Origin: Achromobacter sp. UMC46
GTDB lineage: Bacteria; Pseudomonadota; Gammaproteobacteria; Burkholderiales; Burkholderiaceae_B
Assembly (NCBI RefSeq): GCF_014170335.1
Contig: NZ_LZZS01000019.1
Span: 1-64,000, forward strand
Reading direction: 5' to 3'
Length of the DNA: 64,000 nt
Position 1 is the first letter of the stretch. The number at the start of each line of letters is the position of its first letter. Position numbers and translations under genes: made by a program. Shown in pieces: positions 1 to 9,661 of this stretch. The notes under the pieces were generated by a model. It did no database searches, was not told the DNA's origin, and saw nothing but the letters and a program-made list of their open reading frames with translations.

Positions 1-11
1 CCCCGCAGCTG

Positions 12-1916
12 CTAAGCCGCATCCCCCGCAGCAGGACTCACTTCCCCCAGATACCGGCAATCCAGCTCCAGGCTCAACTCGTCCATCCCCAGGATATCGA
101 TCTCCACCGCCGTCCCCCGTTCCAATTCGGGCATTCCGCCCACCCGGGTCACCAGCGGCGCATTCGCGAACCGCACCAGATCGTCGCGCAGCACGTGTGC
201 CACTGTCCGGGTCACGCCGTTCTGCTTCAGCCAGCGCAGGCACCAGTAGCGTTCCATCGCACTCTGGAACTCCGCCCATGCCGCGTATTGGGCGTCGAAC
301 GCGCCGATGATCGCGAACAGGTCCGCGTCGCGCGGTTTGAACGGGGCCACCAGGCGGGCCGACACGCCATGCTCCACCGCAGCGATCAGCTGCCATTGGT
401 TGACCAGGTCGACATAGCGGCGCAGCGGCGACGTGCTCCAGGCGTATTGCGGCACGCCGATCGCCTCGTGCGGCAAAGCCTGCGTGCTCATGCGCACGCG
501 GCCCGCCTGTTGCGAACGGTAGATGCCCGGCACGCCGTGCTGATGCAGCAGGCCGCCCCACTGGTTGTTGGCCAGGATCATGTATTCGGCCACCATGCGG
601 TCCAGCGGCGCATTGCGCTGGCGCGGCACCAGGCGCACCGGCGTGTCCGGGTCGTCCGGATTGCCGTCCAGGTAGAAGCTGTATTCCACCCGCGAATTGT
701 TCTCGGGCTTGCCGCGCACCTTCTCGCGCTGCGCCGACAGCGCCAGCGCCAGCTTCCACAGCGGACGCAGCCAGTGGCCGTAGGGGATGTCGGCCGACGG
801 GTCGGCCAGGCTAGCCTCCGTGACCTGGGCATCCAGCATGTTGTGGCGCAGGTTCTCGCGCACCACCACGCGCTCCAGGCGCGTCTCGGACTCGATGACC
901 TCGCCCGTCTCCGAGTCGGCCACGACATACAGCGACAGCACCGGCACTTCGCGGCCGGCGTCCAGCGAAAACGCCTTGATGACGCTGTCAGGCTGCATCG
1001 GGATCTTGTCGCCCGGCATGTAGACCGTGGACAGGCGGGCGCGGGCCAGCTTGTCGAACTCGCTGTCGCGGGTCACGGTCAGGCCGGGGGCGGCCACGTG
1101 GACGCCCACGCGCAGGCGCCCGTCGGGCAATTCCGTGACGGACAGCGCGTCGTCGATTTCGGTGGTCGTGACATCGTCCACCGAATAGATCTCGGCATCC
1201 GACAGCGGCAGTTCGCGGTCGACGGGCGGCAGTTCCAGATCGGGGAACGCCAGCCCGCGCGGGAAGTTCACCGCCAGGAAGCGGCGCTTGTGCAACGCCA
1301 GCGCATGCGGCCAGGCGCCCAGCTCAAGCAGCAGGCGGTCCGGCGTCTTGCCCAGCTTGGCGCACGCGGCGTCCAGGGCCTTCCATTGCTGCGTATTCTT
1401 GTCCGGGCGGATCAGCAGGGACTCCGCGGCCTGGGCGATGGGTTCGGGCAGCCGGCCGGCGGCCATCTCGTCGACCCATTCCTGCTGCTGCTCGGCCTGG
1501 CGCTGCTTCTTGTCCAGCGCAGCCAGCGCGGCCGCCAGGATATCGGGCGGGGCAGGGCGGTAACGGCCCTTGCCGCGACGATGGAAATAGGCCGGCGCGC
1601 CGTGCAGGCGCATCAGCAGCGCGGCCTGCTCTACGGGCGTGGGGGCATGGCCGAAGTAGTCGGCGGCCAGGGCGGGCGTGTCGAACTCTTCCTGCGGCGC
1701 GCATTCCCACAGGAATTGCAGGTCCAGGGCCTCGGCGGCCGTAGCCGCCTGGCTCATCAGCGCCGCCGGCTCGGGCGCCGCGAAGTTGAACAGGGTGTTG
1801 GCGCGCTTGATCTTGCTGCGCTTGCCGGACTCCGACTCCACCTGCAGGCTGGCGTCGGTCTCGGACAGGATATTGCCGGCCTTGAAGCTGCCGTCGTCTT
1901 CGTAAAACACATACAT
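12..1916 (-). CDS. RNB-domain (RNase II family) exoribonuclease
   Basis: Predicted 634-residue 3'-5' exoribonuclease of the RNase II/R family, acting on RNA in the cytoplasm. The RNB signature with its acidic metal-binding residues (TTEIDDALS) lies near residues 250-260, and the arginine-rich catalytic block TSPLRRYVDLVN near 493-504. Length is close to E. coli RNase II (about 640). An open frame continues about 100 codons upstream, but I chose the ATG at 1916 because the protein then begins MYVFYEDDGSF, a typical OB-like start, while the upstream residues are low-quality out-of-gene translation. It is last in a minus-strand run with the esterase and Mpl genes. Family assignment is firm; whether it is functionally RNase II or a relative is not resolved. 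Confidence 0.9.
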   Translation of the reverse strand: MYVFYEDDGSFKAGNILSETDASLQVESESGKRSKIKRANTLFNFAAPEPAALMSQAATAAEALDLQFLWECAPQEEFDTPALAADYFGHAPTPVEQAALLMRLHGAPAYFHRRGKGRYRPAPPDILAAALAALDKKQRQAEQQQEWVDEMAAGRLPEPIAQAAESLLIRPDKNTQQWKALDAACAKLGKTPDRLLLELGAWPHALALHKRRFLAVNFPRGLAFPDLELPPVDRELPLSDAEIYSVDDVTTTEIDDALSVTELPDGRLRVGVHVAAPGLTVTRDSEFDKLARARLSTVYMPGDKIPMQPDSVIKAFSLDAGREVPVLSLYVVADSETGEVIESETRLERVVVRENLRHNMLDAQVTEASLADPSADIPYGHWLRPLWKLALALSAQREKVRGKPENNSRVEYSFYLDGNPDDPDTPVRLVPRQRNAPLDRMVAEYMILANNQWGGLLHQHGVPGIYRSQQAGRVRMSTQALPHEAIGVPQYAWSTSPLRRYVDLVNQWQLIAAVEHGVSARLVAPFKPRDADLFAIIGAFDAQYAAWAEFQSAMERYWCLRWLKQNGVTRTVAHVLRDDLVRFANAPLVTRVGGMPELERGTAVEIDILGMDELSLELDCRYLGEVSPAAGDAA

Positions 1917-1989
1917 GGTGGGGATCGTCCTGGGCGGCGCGCACGCGCCGCCTTGCGCAGCTATATAGAGTGTTGAGGTCTGGTACTGA

Positions 1990-2592
1990 TTATTGGGGGC
2001 GAACCTGCCTGGCGCCAAGGGCGAATTCAAGCACCTCGGGCATCCATTGCGCGAAATCGGATAAACCGTGGTCGCTGCCTTGCACGATACGCTGGCGGCA
2101 ACCCGCATAGCGATCGCGCATTTCGCGCCAATCCAGCACCTCGTCGCCGGTCGCCGCCACCAGGAAGTACCGGTCGGGCTGCGTGATGCGAGGGGCATGG
2201 ATGGCCGCCAGTTCGTCCACATATTCGGGCAAAAAGACGAACGGCGCGTCGGAATGATACATGTGGTGTTCGCCGACCTGGGTGGCCAGGTCGCGCGCGG
2301 CCTCCACGGCCGGGTTCAGCAGCACCGCCTGGCAGCCCAGTTGTTCGGCCAGCCAGGTGGCGTAGAAACCGCCCAGCGACGAGCCGATCACGGTCAGCGC
2401 CCGGGGGCTGTCCGCGCTTTCCAGCTGGCGCCGGGCGATGCCCATGGCCAGGTCGATCGCCTCCCGCGGGCTGGCGGGCAACTGCGGGCAGGCCCAGTCG
2501 GCTTCCAGGCCGCGCTGGGCCATGGCGTCGGCCATCATCCGGGCCTTCATCGAGGTCGGCGAGGAACGGAAACCATGCAGGTAGAGAATCAT
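1990..2592 (-). CDS. YqiA/UPF0227-family alpha/beta-hydrolase esterase
   Basis: A 200-residue single-domain alpha/beta hydrolase. The N-terminus MILYLHGFRSSP gives the oxyanion-hole HGF. The nucleophile elbow G70-S-S-L-G74 places the catalytic serine at residue 72, and a late GSDHGLSDF segment supplies the histidine. Size and motifs match the YqiA esterase family, which hydrolyses short acyl esters in vitro; the physiological substrate is unknown. It lies 29 bp downstream of mpl and 73 bp upstream of the ribonuclease start on the same strand, so co-transcription is likely. Confidence 0.85.
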   Translation of the reverse strand: MILYLHGFRSSPTSMKARMMADAMAQRGLEADWACPQLPASPREAIDLAMGIARRQLESADSPRALTVIGSSLGGFYATWLAEQLGCQAVLLNPAVEAARDLATQVGEHHMYHSDAPFVFLPEYVDELAAIHAPRITQPDRYFLVAATGDEVLDWREMRDRYAGCRQRIVQGSDHGLSDFAQWMPEVLEFALGARQVRPQ

Positions 2593-2621
2593 GTCGTGCT
2601 CGTCCGGTGTCGGGCCGCCGT

Positions 2622-3992
2622 TCAGCCGCGCGCCTGCAAGGCGTCCAGCAGTTTGCCGTGGATCCCGCCAAAGCCGCCGTTGCTCATGACCAGGATCTGG
2701 TCGCCAGGGCGGGCCGCGGCGGTCACGGCGGCCACCAGGGCGCCGATGTCATCGTAGCTGGACGCGCGGTCGCCCAGGGGCGCCAGGACGTCGGCCGGAT
2801 TCCAGCCCAGCGCATGCTTGCCGCTGTGCGCGCCGAAGCAGAACACCAGGTCGGCGTCGGCCAGGGCGTCGGGCAGGCGGGCGGCCATGGTGCCCAGCTT
2901 CATGGTGTTGGAGCGGGGCTCCAGCACGGCCAGGATGCGCGCCGGCCCGACCTGGCGGCGCAACCCTTCCAGCGTGGTGGCGATGGCGGTGGGGTGGTGG
3001 GCGAAATCGTCGTAGACCTTCACGCCGGCCACCGTGCCGCGCAGTTCCATGCGGCGCTTGACGCCGCCAAAGCGGGTCAGCGCGTCGATGCCTTGTTCCA
3101 CCGGTACGCCGACGTGCTCGGCGGCGGCCAGCGCCGCCAGCGCATTCATGCGGTTGTGCTCGCCCGTCAGGTTCCAACGTACGGTGCCGGCCGCCTTGCC
3201 CTCGCGCAGCACGCCGAACGCGCCGTTCGCATCGGGCGGCGTGGCTTGCCAGCCGCCATCGGCGCCGAACGTGACGGTTTCCGACCAGCATCCGCGCGCA
3301 ATCACGCGGTCAAGCGCCTCGGAATGCGTCGGACGCACGATGCGGCCCGACCCCGGAATGGTCCGCACCAAGTGGTGGAATTGGGTTTCGATGGCCGCCA
3401 GATCGGGGAAGATGTCGGCGTGGTCGTATTCCAGATTGTTCAGGATGGCGGTGCGCGGGCGGTAATGGACGAACTTCGAGCGCTTGTCGAAGAAGGCCGT
3501 GTCGTACTCGTCGGCTTCGATCACGAAAGGGCGCCGCGCCGGATCGTAGCGGGCCGATACCTGCAGGTCCTGCGCCACGCCGCCAATCAGGAAGTTGGGC
3601 GCCAGGCCCGCGGCCTCCAGCACCCAAGCCAGCATCGAACTGGTGGTGGTCTTGCCGTGGGTGCCCGCCACCGCCAGCACGTGCTGGCCAGGCAGGACGT
3701 TGTCGCCCAGCCATTGCGGGCCGGACACGTAGCGGGCGCCCGATTCCAGAATGGCTTCCATCAGCGGATTGCCGCGGCTGACCACGTTGCCGATCACGTA
3801 CAGGTCGGGCTTGAGCGCCATCTGCTCGACGCCGAAGCCTTCGATCAGCGCGATTCCCTGTTCGGACAGCTGCGTGCTCATGGGCGGATACACGCCCGCA
3901 TCGCAACCAGTGACCTTATGCCCGGCGGCCCGCGCGATCAGCGCCAAGCCACCCATGAACGTACCGCAGATGCCAAGAATATGCAGGTGCAT
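2622..3992 (-). CDS. mpl: UDP-N-acetylmuramate:L-alanyl-gamma-D-glutamyl-meso-diaminopimelate ligase
   Basis: A 456-residue Mur-ligase that joins the recycled tripeptide L-Ala-gamma-D-Glu-meso-DAP to UDP-MurNAc, returning cell-wall fragments to peptidoglycan synthesis in the cytoplasm. The start MHLHILGICGTFMGGLA is characteristic of Mpl. The ATP-binding P-loop GTHGKTTTSSML is near residue 110, followed by the Mur central-domain residues (IEADEYDTAFFDKRSKF) and a C-terminal domain with VLEPRSNTMKLG. The length equals the family norm. It heads the minus-strand group with the esterase and ribonuclease genes. AnmK and an M23 endopeptidase elsewhere in the window serve the same recycling economy. 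Confidence 0.95.
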   Translation of the reverse strand: MHLHILGICGTFMGGLALIARAAGHKVTGCDAGVYPPMSTQLSEQGIALIEGFGVEQMALKPDLYVIGNVVSRGNPLMEAILESGARYVSGPQWLGDNVLPGQHVLAVAGTHGKTTTSSMLAWVLEAAGLAPNFLIGGVAQDLQVSARYDPARRPFVIEADEYDTAFFDKRSKFVHYRPRTAILNNLEYDHADIFPDLAAIETQFHHLVRTIPGSGRIVRPTHSEALDRVIARGCWSETVTFGADGGWQATPPDANGAFGVLREGKAAGTVRWNLTGEHNRMNALAALAAAEHVGVPVEQGIDALTRFGGVKRRMELRGTVAGVKVYDDFAHHPTAIATTLEGLRRQVGPARILAVLEPRSNTMKLGTMAARLPDALADADLVFCFGAHSGKHALGWNPADVLAPLGDRASSYDDIGALVAAVTAAARPGDQILVMSNGGFGGIHGKLLDALQARG

Positions 3993-4026
3993 TGAAAACT
4001 CTCCTGTCCTGCATTGTATATATAGA

Positions 4027-4097
4027 GGGCCCCCACGCTGCGCGCGCTTCGCGGGCTTGCTGCCCCCCGAGGGGGGCGTTTTTGTCTTGGGGCGGCC
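4027..4097. repeat. 71-bp intergenic repeat, copy A
   Basis: GC-rich unit with an internal hairpin core (CTGCCCCCCGAGGGGGG) followed by GTTTTTGTCTTGGGGCGGCC. It is nearly identical to copy B 83 bp downstream. It follows directly on a TATATATAGAGGGC tract (4017-4030) upstream of mpl. It is non-coding and resembles the small intergenic repeats seen in Bordetella and Achromobacter genomes. Confidence 0.85.
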
Positions 4098-4109
4098 TAG
4101 CGAAAGAAA

Positions 4110-4180
4110 GGGCCCCCACGCTGCGCCCGCTTCGCGGGCTTGCTGCCCCCCGAGGGGGCCGTTTTTGTCTTGGGGCGGCC
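4110..4180. repeat. 71-bp intergenic repeat, copy B
   Basis: Second tandem copy, same length and orientation as copy A, differing at only a few positions. It lies between the divergent mpl and thioredoxin-like genes, ending 38 bp before the latter's start codon. Confidence 0.85.
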
Positions 4181-4218
4181 CGGCGACAAAAAACAGCGGC
4201 AGCGGTTATGATCGCGCC

Positions 4219-4752
4219 ATGAATCGACGCCTACTTCTTTCCGCCGGCGTGGCGGTGGCCGCCACGGTTGCGGGCGCTTTTACCTGGATGGGCCGCAAGT
4301 CCCAGGATTCCGCAGCGCCCGCCGGGGCTGGCGATCCCGTCGCCGGGCTGATGCAGCTGCAGATGCCGGATCTGAATGGGGCGACCCATAGGCTGGCCGA
4401 TTGGAAAGGCCAGCCGATGGTGGTCAATTTCTGGGCGACCTGGTGCGCGCCGTGCGTCAGGGAAATGCCTGAACTCGACGCCTTGCAGAAAAAATACCCG
4501 CACGTCCGATTTGTCGGCATCGGTGTCGATTCGGCGGCGAACATGCAAAAATTCGTCGAGAAAGTGCAAGTTTCCTACCCGCTTTGGGTCATCGGCGCCG
4601 GGGCGATCGATACTCTGCGCAAGCTTGGTAATCCCAGTGGCGGTCTGCCTTTTACCATCGTTTTCAACGCGGATGGCGGAATTAACCGGAAGATACTAGG
4701 TGAAATTCAGCCCGACGACCTGAGCCAAACCCTATCTGGTTTGAAGGCGTAA
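4219..4752 (+). CDS. TlpA-like thiol-disulfide oxidoreductase, membrane anchored
   Basis: A 177-residue thioredoxin-fold protein. Residues 1-23 form a signal or anchor sequence (MNRRLLLSAGVAVAATVAGA). The redox motif WCAPC has cysteines 76 and 79, and the cis-proline region GGLPFT follows near residue 150. This layout is typical of TlpA/ResA-type periplasmic reductases that reduce disulfides, for example in cytochrome c or oxidase assembly. The specific partner is unknown. The open frame extends far upstream through the 71-bp repeats, but the ATG at 4219 is chosen because the signal peptide begins there. The aroQ-accBC genes follow on the same strand. Confidence 0.88.
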   Translation: MNRRLLLSAGVAVAATVAGAFTWMGRKSQDSAAPAGAGDPVAGLMQLQMPDLNGATHRLADWKGQPMVVNFWATWCAPCVREMPELDALQKKYPHVRFVGIGVDSAANMQKFVEKVQVSYPLWVIGAGAIDTLRKLGNPSGGLPFTIVFNADGGINRKILGEIQPDDLSQTLSGLKA

Positions 4753-4841
4753 GTCTGTTGGACAAATAGTAGGAATTGGCGTAAAAAGCTGGTTTATCGG
4801 CTGTTTTGCCAACAATTGGCAATCCACTCATCGGCAAGCGC

Positions 4842-5276
4842 ATGGCGCAAAACATACTGGTATTGCATGGCCCGAACCTGAACCTGCTTGGCACCCGGGA
4901 ACCTCATATCTACGGCAGTCTGACCCTGCCCCAGATCAATGAGCGCCTGGAGCTGCTTGCAGGCGAATTGGGCGCCAAGCTGACAGCTTGGCAAGGCAAT
5001 CACGAAGGCGCGCTGGTTGACCGCATTCAGGCGGCCCGGCAAGACGGCACAGACTTCATCATCATCAACGCGGCGGCTTATACGCACACCAGCGTCGCAA
5101 TTCGCGATGCGCTGGCTGGGGTCGCGATCCCATTTATTGAAGTACATTTGTCCAATCTGTATAAGCGAGAGCCCTTCAGGCATCACTCTTATCTGTCCGA
5201 CTTGGCGATAGGCCTTATCAGCGGCCTCGGCGCGGATGGCTACGAGGCGGCTCTGCGTTACGCAGTGCGGCACTGA
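4842..5276 (+). CDS. aroQ: Type II 3-dehydroquinate dehydratase
   Basis: A 144-residue enzyme converting 3-dehydroquinate to 3-dehydroshikimate in the shikimate pathway; the type II enzyme forms dodecamers in the cytoplasm. Diagnostic N-terminus [17 protein letters not shown], catalytic Tyr24 in [14 protein letters not shown] in the middle, and the catalytic histidine in IEVHLSN near residue 102. I chose ATG 4842 rather than an upstream in-frame start because the conserved family N-terminus begins there. It lies upstream of accB, an order common in Burkholderiales. Confidence 0.95.
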   Translation: MAQNILVLHGPNLNLLGTREPHIYGSLTLPQINERLELLAGELGAKLTAWQGNHEGALVDRIQAARQDGTDFIIINAAAYTHTSVAIRDALAGVAIPFIEVHLSNLYKREPFRHHSYLSDLAIGLISGLGADGYEAALRYAVRH

Positions 5277-5363
5277 TCTCGCACCAACTCACCGCTTTTA
5301 CATCTTATACGGCGCGGACCCCACGCTGGGACGCCGCCGACACTATCTCGGGAAGCAGCTTCT

Positions 5364-5819
5364 ATGGACCTTCGAAAACTCAAAACCCTGATCGACCTGG
5401 TGGCTGAATCGGGTATCGCCGAGCTGGAAATCACCGAAGGCGAAGGCAAGGTACGCATCGTCAAGTTCTCGCAGACCTTGCAGCCGGTGGCTTACCACCA
5501 GCCCGAAGCCGGCGCCCACGGCGCGCCCGTGGCCCAGGCCGCCGCGCCTGCCGCCCCGGTCGCCGAAGCCCCCCCGGTCATCCAGGGCCATGTCGTGAAG
5601 GCGCCGATGGTCGGCACGTTCTACCGTTCGCCGAACCCGGGCGCCGCCCCGTTCATCGACGTGGGCGCCACCGTCAAGGAAGGCGATCCGCTGTGCATCA
5701 TTGAAGCCATGAAGCTGCTCAATGAAATCGAGGCCGACAAGTCCGGCGTCATCAAAGAAATCCTGGTCGAAAACGGTGAGCCCGTCGAGTACGGTCAACC
5801 CCTCTTCGTCATTGGCTGA
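5364..5819 (+). CDS. accB: Biotin carboxyl carrier protein of acetyl-CoA carboxylase
   Basis: A 151-residue BCCP subunit that carries the carboxylated biotin between biotin carboxylase and carboxyltransferase in the first step of fatty-acid synthesis. The N-terminal segment [20 protein letters not shown] is typical. A flexible Ala/Pro linker spans about residues 50-75. The biotinyl domain carries EAMKLLNEI with the biotinylated lysine at residue 117. It ends 9 bp before accC, so the two are clearly one transcription unit, as in most proteobacteria. Confidence 0.97.
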   Translation: MDLRKLKTLIDLVAESGIAELEITEGEGKVRIVKFSQTLQPVAYHQPEAGAHGAPVAQAAAPAAPVAEAPPVIQGHVVKAPMVGTFYRSPNPGAAPFIDVGATVKEGDPLCIIEAMKLLNEIEADKSGVIKEILVENGEPVEYGQPLFVIG

Positions 5820-5828
5820 TAGCTGAAA

Positions 5829-7175
5829 ATGTTCGAAAAAATCCTGATCGCCAATCGGGGCGAAATCGCCCTGCGCATTCAGCGCGCTTGCCGTGAGCTG
5901 GGCATCAAAACCGTGGTCGTGCACTCCGAGGCTGACCGCGAAGCCAAGTACGTGCGCCTGGCCGATGAATCCGTGTGCATCGGGCCCGCGCCGTCGCGTG
6001 ACAGCTACCTGAACATGCCCGCCATCATTTCGGCGGCCGAAGTCACGGATTCCGAGGCAATCCACCCGGGTTACGGGTTTTTGTCCGAAAATGCCGACTT
6101 CGCCGATCGCGTCGAAAAGAGCGGCTTCGTGTTCATCGGTCCGCGTCCCGACACCATTCGCCTGATGGGCGACAAGGTCAGCGCCAAGCGCGCCATGATC
6201 GAAGCGGGCGTGCCGGTGGTGCCGGGTTCCGAGGGCGCGTTGCCCGAAGATCCGCAGGAAATCATCCGCATTGCGCGCGAAGTCGGTTATCCGGTCATCA
6301 TCAAGGCGGCAGGCGGCGGCGGTGGCCGCGGCATGCGCGTGGTGTACACCGAGGCCGCGCTGCTGAACGCCGTCACGATGACGCGTTCGGAAGCGGGCGC
6401 CGCGTTCAACAACCCGGAAGTCTATATGGAGAAGTTCCTCGAGAACCCTCGCCATGTGGAAATCCAGGTGCTGGCCGATGGCGGCCGCAACGCCGTCTGG
6501 CTGGGCGAACGCGACTGCTCCATGCAACGCCGCCACCAGAAAGTCATCGAAGAAGCGCCGGCTCCGGGCATCGCCCGCCGCGCGATCGAGCGCATCGGCG
6601 ACCGTTGCGCCGACGCCTGCCGCAAGATGGGCTATCGCGGCGCCGGCACGTTCGAATTCCTGTTCGAGAACGGCGAGTTCTATTTCATTGAAATGAACAC
6701 CCGCATCCAGGTCGAACATCCGGTCACCGAACTGATCACCGGCATCGATCTCGTGCAGCAGCAGATCCTGGTCGCCGCCGGCGAGAAGTTCACGCTGCGC
6801 CAGCGCGATGTCCAGTTCAAGGGCCACGCGATCGAATGCCGCATCAACGCGGAAGATCCTTTCCGCTTTGTGCCCAGCCCCGGCCGCATCACCAACTGGC
6901 ATACGCCGGGCGGTCCGGGCGTGCGTATCGATTCGCATGCGTACAACGGCTACTTCGTGCCGCCGAACTACGATTCGATGATCGCCAAGGTCATCACGTA
7001 CGGCGACACGCGTGATCAGGCCCTGGCCCGCATGCGCATCGCGCTGTCGGAAATGGTGGTGGAAGGCATTTCCACCAACATCCCGCTGCATCGCGAACTG
7101 CTGCAGGACGCCCGTTTCATCGAAGGCGGCACCAGCATCCACTATCTGGAAAACAAGTTGGCTCAGCGTCCCTGA
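5829..7175 (+). CDS. accC: Biotin carboxylase subunit of acetyl-CoA carboxylase
   Basis: A 448-residue ATP-grasp enzyme that carboxylates biotin on AccB with bicarbonate and ATP. The start [21 protein letters not shown] is diagnostic. The glycine-rich ATP loop ([12 protein letters not shown]) lies near residue 160, and the catalytic block [14 protein letters not shown] near 285-300. Length matches E. coli AccC (449). It is separated from accB by 9 bp and followed by an intrinsic terminator at 7185-7206, before prmA. Confidence 0.97.
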   Translation: MFEKILIANRGEIALRIQRACRELGIKTVVVHSEADREAKYVRLADESVCIGPAPSRDSYLNMPAIISAAEVTDSEAIHPGYGFLSENADFADRVEKSGFVFIGPRPDTIRLMGDKVSAKRAMIEAGVPVVPGSEGALPEDPQEIIRIAREVGYPVIIKAAGGGGGRGMRVVYTEAALLNAVTMTRSEAGAAFNNPEVYMEKFLENPRHVEIQVLADGGRNAVWLGERDCSMQRRHQKVIEEAPAPGIARRAIERIGDRCADACRKMGYRGAGTFEFLFENGEFYFIEMNTRIQVEHPVTELITGIDLVQQQILVAAGEKFTLRQRDVQFKGHAIECRINAEDPFRFVPSPGRITNWHTPGGPGVRIDSHAYNGYFVPPNYDSMIAKVITYGDTRDQALARMRIALSEMVVEGISTNIPLHRELLQDARFIEGGTSIHYLENKLAQRP

Positions 7176-7184
7176 CCGACCACT

Positions 7185-7206
7185 AGGGGCCTCGCGGCCC
7201 CTTTTT
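7185..7206 (+). terminator. Intrinsic terminator after accC
   Basis: Seven-bp stem AGGGGCC/GGCCCCT with a TCGC loop, then a T5 run. It ends the accBC unit 10 bp after the accC stop codon; read-through to prmA remains possible. Confidence 0.75.
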
Positions 7207-7313
7207 GCCTTTGGGCGAACCGAAGGCAATCCCCTTCCGGGGCCTTTTAATTGTTTTACGGTCATCGGGCCGCGGCATCCACCGCGGCCCGATGGCCAGA
7301 TGGAAGAATAATC

Positions 7314-8240
7314 ATGCGTGAACTCGTGCTCCATTGCCTAGAGGCGCAGGCCGAAGCGTTGTCCGACGCGCTGCTGGAAGCGGGCGTGCTGTCCGTTTCC
7401 GTGGAAGACGCCGACTTCGGCACCGACGACGAACGTCCGCTGTTCGGCGAGCCCGGCACCGAGCCCGACGTGCAGGCCTGGGACCGCAACCGCGTCGTCG
7501 CCTTGCTGCCCGACGGAGCCGATCCCGCGCAGATCATGGAAGAGGCCGCCGCGGCTGGGGAACTCGACCCGGCGCTGTTTGCCGGCTGGAGCCTGCGCGA
7601 CGTGCCCGACGCCGACTGGGTGCGCCTGACGCAATCGCAGTTCGGCCCCATCCACATCGCCGAACGCCTGTGGATCGTGCCCAGCTGGCACCGCGACAGC
7701 CCCGACGTGCCTGGTTTCGATCCGGCCGCCACGGGCGACGGCGCGATCCATATCGAACTGGATCCGGGTCTGGCCTTCGGCACCGGCAGCCATCCCACGA
7801 CCCACCTGTGCCTGGCCTGGCTGGAAGCCGAGCTGCTGGCCGGCGCCACGTTGCTGGACTATGGCTGCGGGTCGGGCATCCTGGCGATCGCCGCCCGCAA
7901 GCTGGGCGCGGGCCCGACGCTGGCCGTGGACATCGACGCGCAGGCGGTGCAAAGCACGGCCTACAACGCCGACGTCAACCGCGTCGAACTGCAGGCCATG
8001 TTGCCCGACGCGCTGGCGGACGGCACCTTCCAGGTCGTGGTCGCCAACATCCTGTCCAATCCGCTGAAGGTGCTGGCGCCGATGCTGGCCGGCCGCGTCG
8101 CCGCTGGCGGCCATCTGGTGCTGTCCGGCGTGCTGGAACGCCAGGCCGAAGAGGTGGCCGCCGCCTATGCGCCCTGGATCGCCATGTCGGTCTGGCGCGC
8201 GCGCGACGGCTGGGTGTGCCTGCACGGCCAGAAGGCCTGA
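7314..8240 (+). CDS. prmA: Ribosomal protein L11 methyltransferase
   Basis: A 308-residue SAM-dependent methyltransferase that trimethylates ribosomal protein L11. The N-terminal substrate-binding domain ([20 protein letters not shown]) is followed by the linker [17 protein letters not shown] and the SAM motif [13 protein letters not shown] near residues 182-194. The post-motif NILSNPL near 245 replaces the usual NPPY-like element, as in known PrmA proteins. I chose ATG 7314 over an upstream in-frame codon because the family start is there. accC lies upstream and the DUF3426 protein downstream, the usual betaproteobacterial order. Confidence 0.95.
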   Translation: MRELVLHCLEAQAEALSDALLEAGVLSVSVEDADFGTDDERPLFGEPGTEPDVQAWDRNRVVALLPDGADPAQIMEEAAAAGELDPALFAGWSLRDVPDADWVRLTQSQFGPIHIAERLWIVPSWHRDSPDVPGFDPAATGDGAIHIELDPGLAFGTGSHPTTHLCLAWLEAELLAGATLLDYGCGSGILAIAARKLGAGPTLAVDIDAQAVQSTAYNADVNRVELQAMLPDALADGTFQVVVANILSNPLKVLAPMLAGRVAAGGHLVLSGVLERQAEEVAAAYAPWIAMSVWRARDGWVCLHGQKA

Positions 8241-8263
8241 GCGCCGTTCAGCAGGATCGCAAC

Positions 8264-9649
8264 ATGGCTCTGACCACCCGCTGCCCCCAGTGCGGCACCT
8301 CGTTCAAGGTGGTGCCTGACCAGCTTCGGGTCCGCAATGGCCTGGTTCGCTGCGGCGCGTGCTCGACCGTCTTCGACGGCCGGGCCTGCCTGCTGCCGGA
8401 AACTGGCGCGCCGGCCGCCTCTCCGACGATGCCGCCGGCTGCGCGAACGGTACCGGCCGCGCCGGCGGTACCTCCGGTGGTGACGCCTGCCGCGGCCGCT
8501 GCGGCACCAGTACTGGCCACGCCGCCTGCGGAGACGCCGCCGCCGCTGTCGCGCCCGTCGGCGGAGCCGCCCCGCCAGATCGCCCCATGGGAAGACGAGC
8601 CCGTTCGGGTTTCGCCTTTGCCCGTTCCGCCTCCGCCCGTTCCGCCTCCGCCCGTTCCGGCCCCCGCCGCGCCCGCCATTCCGCCCGCCGTGCTGCGCGG
8701 CCGCGAAGCGATCCGCCAGCGCGTCGAGCCCGACGCGGCCCTGCCGGAAACTGACTTCGACGACGATGACGGCGAGGACGACAGCGATCAGCAGGACAGC
8801 GACCGCCACGCCGCCTTCGTCCGCCATCCGGAACCAGTGCGCGACCCTGCGCCGCGCTGGGTGCCGCCGTCTCCGCCGGCGTCGCGCAGCGACCCCGTCA
8901 TCGCATCGCGTGCAAGCGAACCGGTCATCGATTGGGATGCCCGCCGCCGCGCCGCCGGGCAGGCCGAGCCGTCCTTCTCAGCGGATGATGACCGCGACGA
9001 CCACGACGGCGACGAGCTTGACCACGAGTTTGACGACGCAGGCGACGATGGGCGCGAACCCGTGCTGGGCGATACGCGCACCCGCTATTCCAGCGCGACC
9101 GACGTGGGTCGCGCTCCGCCCGAATTCCTCGACCAGGACCGCCAGGAGCGCCGCGGTTTGTTGCGTAAAGTGTGGGGCTACGCCTGCTTGCTGGGCCTGA
9201 TCGCGCTCGGCCTGCAAGCGGTGTATGCCTACCGCACCGACATCGCCAATTCCGTGCCGGTCTTGCGGCCGGTGCTGGACGCCGTTTGCAAGCCCCTGGG
9301 TTGCACGGTCGGCTATGCCCGGCGCCTGGAGCGCATCGCGATTTCCTCATCGTCGCTGCAGCCGCCGCCCGGCGCGGCCGCCATCGACGACGGTCGCAGC
9401 CGCCTGGTGCTGAACCTGGTGCTGCGTAACCGCTACGACAAGCCGCAGCATTGGCCGGCCCTGGTGCTGGACCTGACCGACCTGTCCGATACCGTGGTCG
9501 TGCGCAAAGTGCTGATGCCCGAAAATTACCTGACGCCAGAACAGTTGAGCGGCCCGTTCGGCCCGGCTGGCGAGCTCAAGATTTCCGTCCCCATTGAAGT
9601 GACCGGCGTGCAGGTCAATGGGTACCAACTCGACAAGTTCTTTCCTTAA
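8264..9649 (+). CDS. Zinc-ribbon and DUF3426 domain membrane protein
   Basis: A 461-residue protein of the MJ0042 zinc-ribbon/DUF3426 class. Cysteines 7, 10, 30 and 33 (CPQC...CGAC) form the N-terminal zinc ribbon. A long disordered region rich in Ala, Pro and Asp follows (about residues 45-300), with VPPPP repeats encoded by three near-identical 15-bp units at about 8621-8665 and an acidic DDDDGEDD stretch. One transmembrane helix lies near 303-325. The C-terminal about 130 residues form the DUF3426 domain, presumably periplasmic. Its position right after prmA is conserved in betaproteobacteria. The function of this family is not known to me. Confidence 0.88.
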   Translation: MALTTRCPQCGTSFKVVPDQLRVRNGLVRCGACSTVFDGRACLLPETGAPAASPTMPPAARTVPAAPAVPPVVTPAAAAAAPVLATPPAETPPPLSRPSAEPPRQIAPWEDEPVRVSPLPVPPPPVPPPPVPAPAAPAIPPAVLRGREAIRQRVEPDAALPETDFDDDDGEDDSDQQDSDRHAAFVRHPEPVRDPAPRWVPPSPPASRSDPVIASRASEPVIDWDARRRAAGQAEPSFSADDDRDDHDGDELDHEFDDAGDDGREPVLGDTRTRYSSATDVGRAPPEFLDQDRQERRGLLRKVWGYACLLGLIALGLQAVYAYRTDIANSVPVLRPVLDAVCKPLGCTVGYARRLERIAISSSSLQPPPGAAAIDDGRSRLVLNLVLRNRYDKPQHWPALVLDLTDLSDTVVVRKVLMPENYLTPEQLSGPFGPAGELKISVPIEVTGVQVNGYQLDKFFP

Positions 9650-9661
9650 AGGATGATAAGC

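Noticed and set aside
7334-9649. Apparent 771-codon fusion of a prmA-overlapping frame with the DUF3426 protein
   Set aside because: The first 310 codons are the +1 shadow of prmA. The real protein starts at 8264 with the zinc ribbon.
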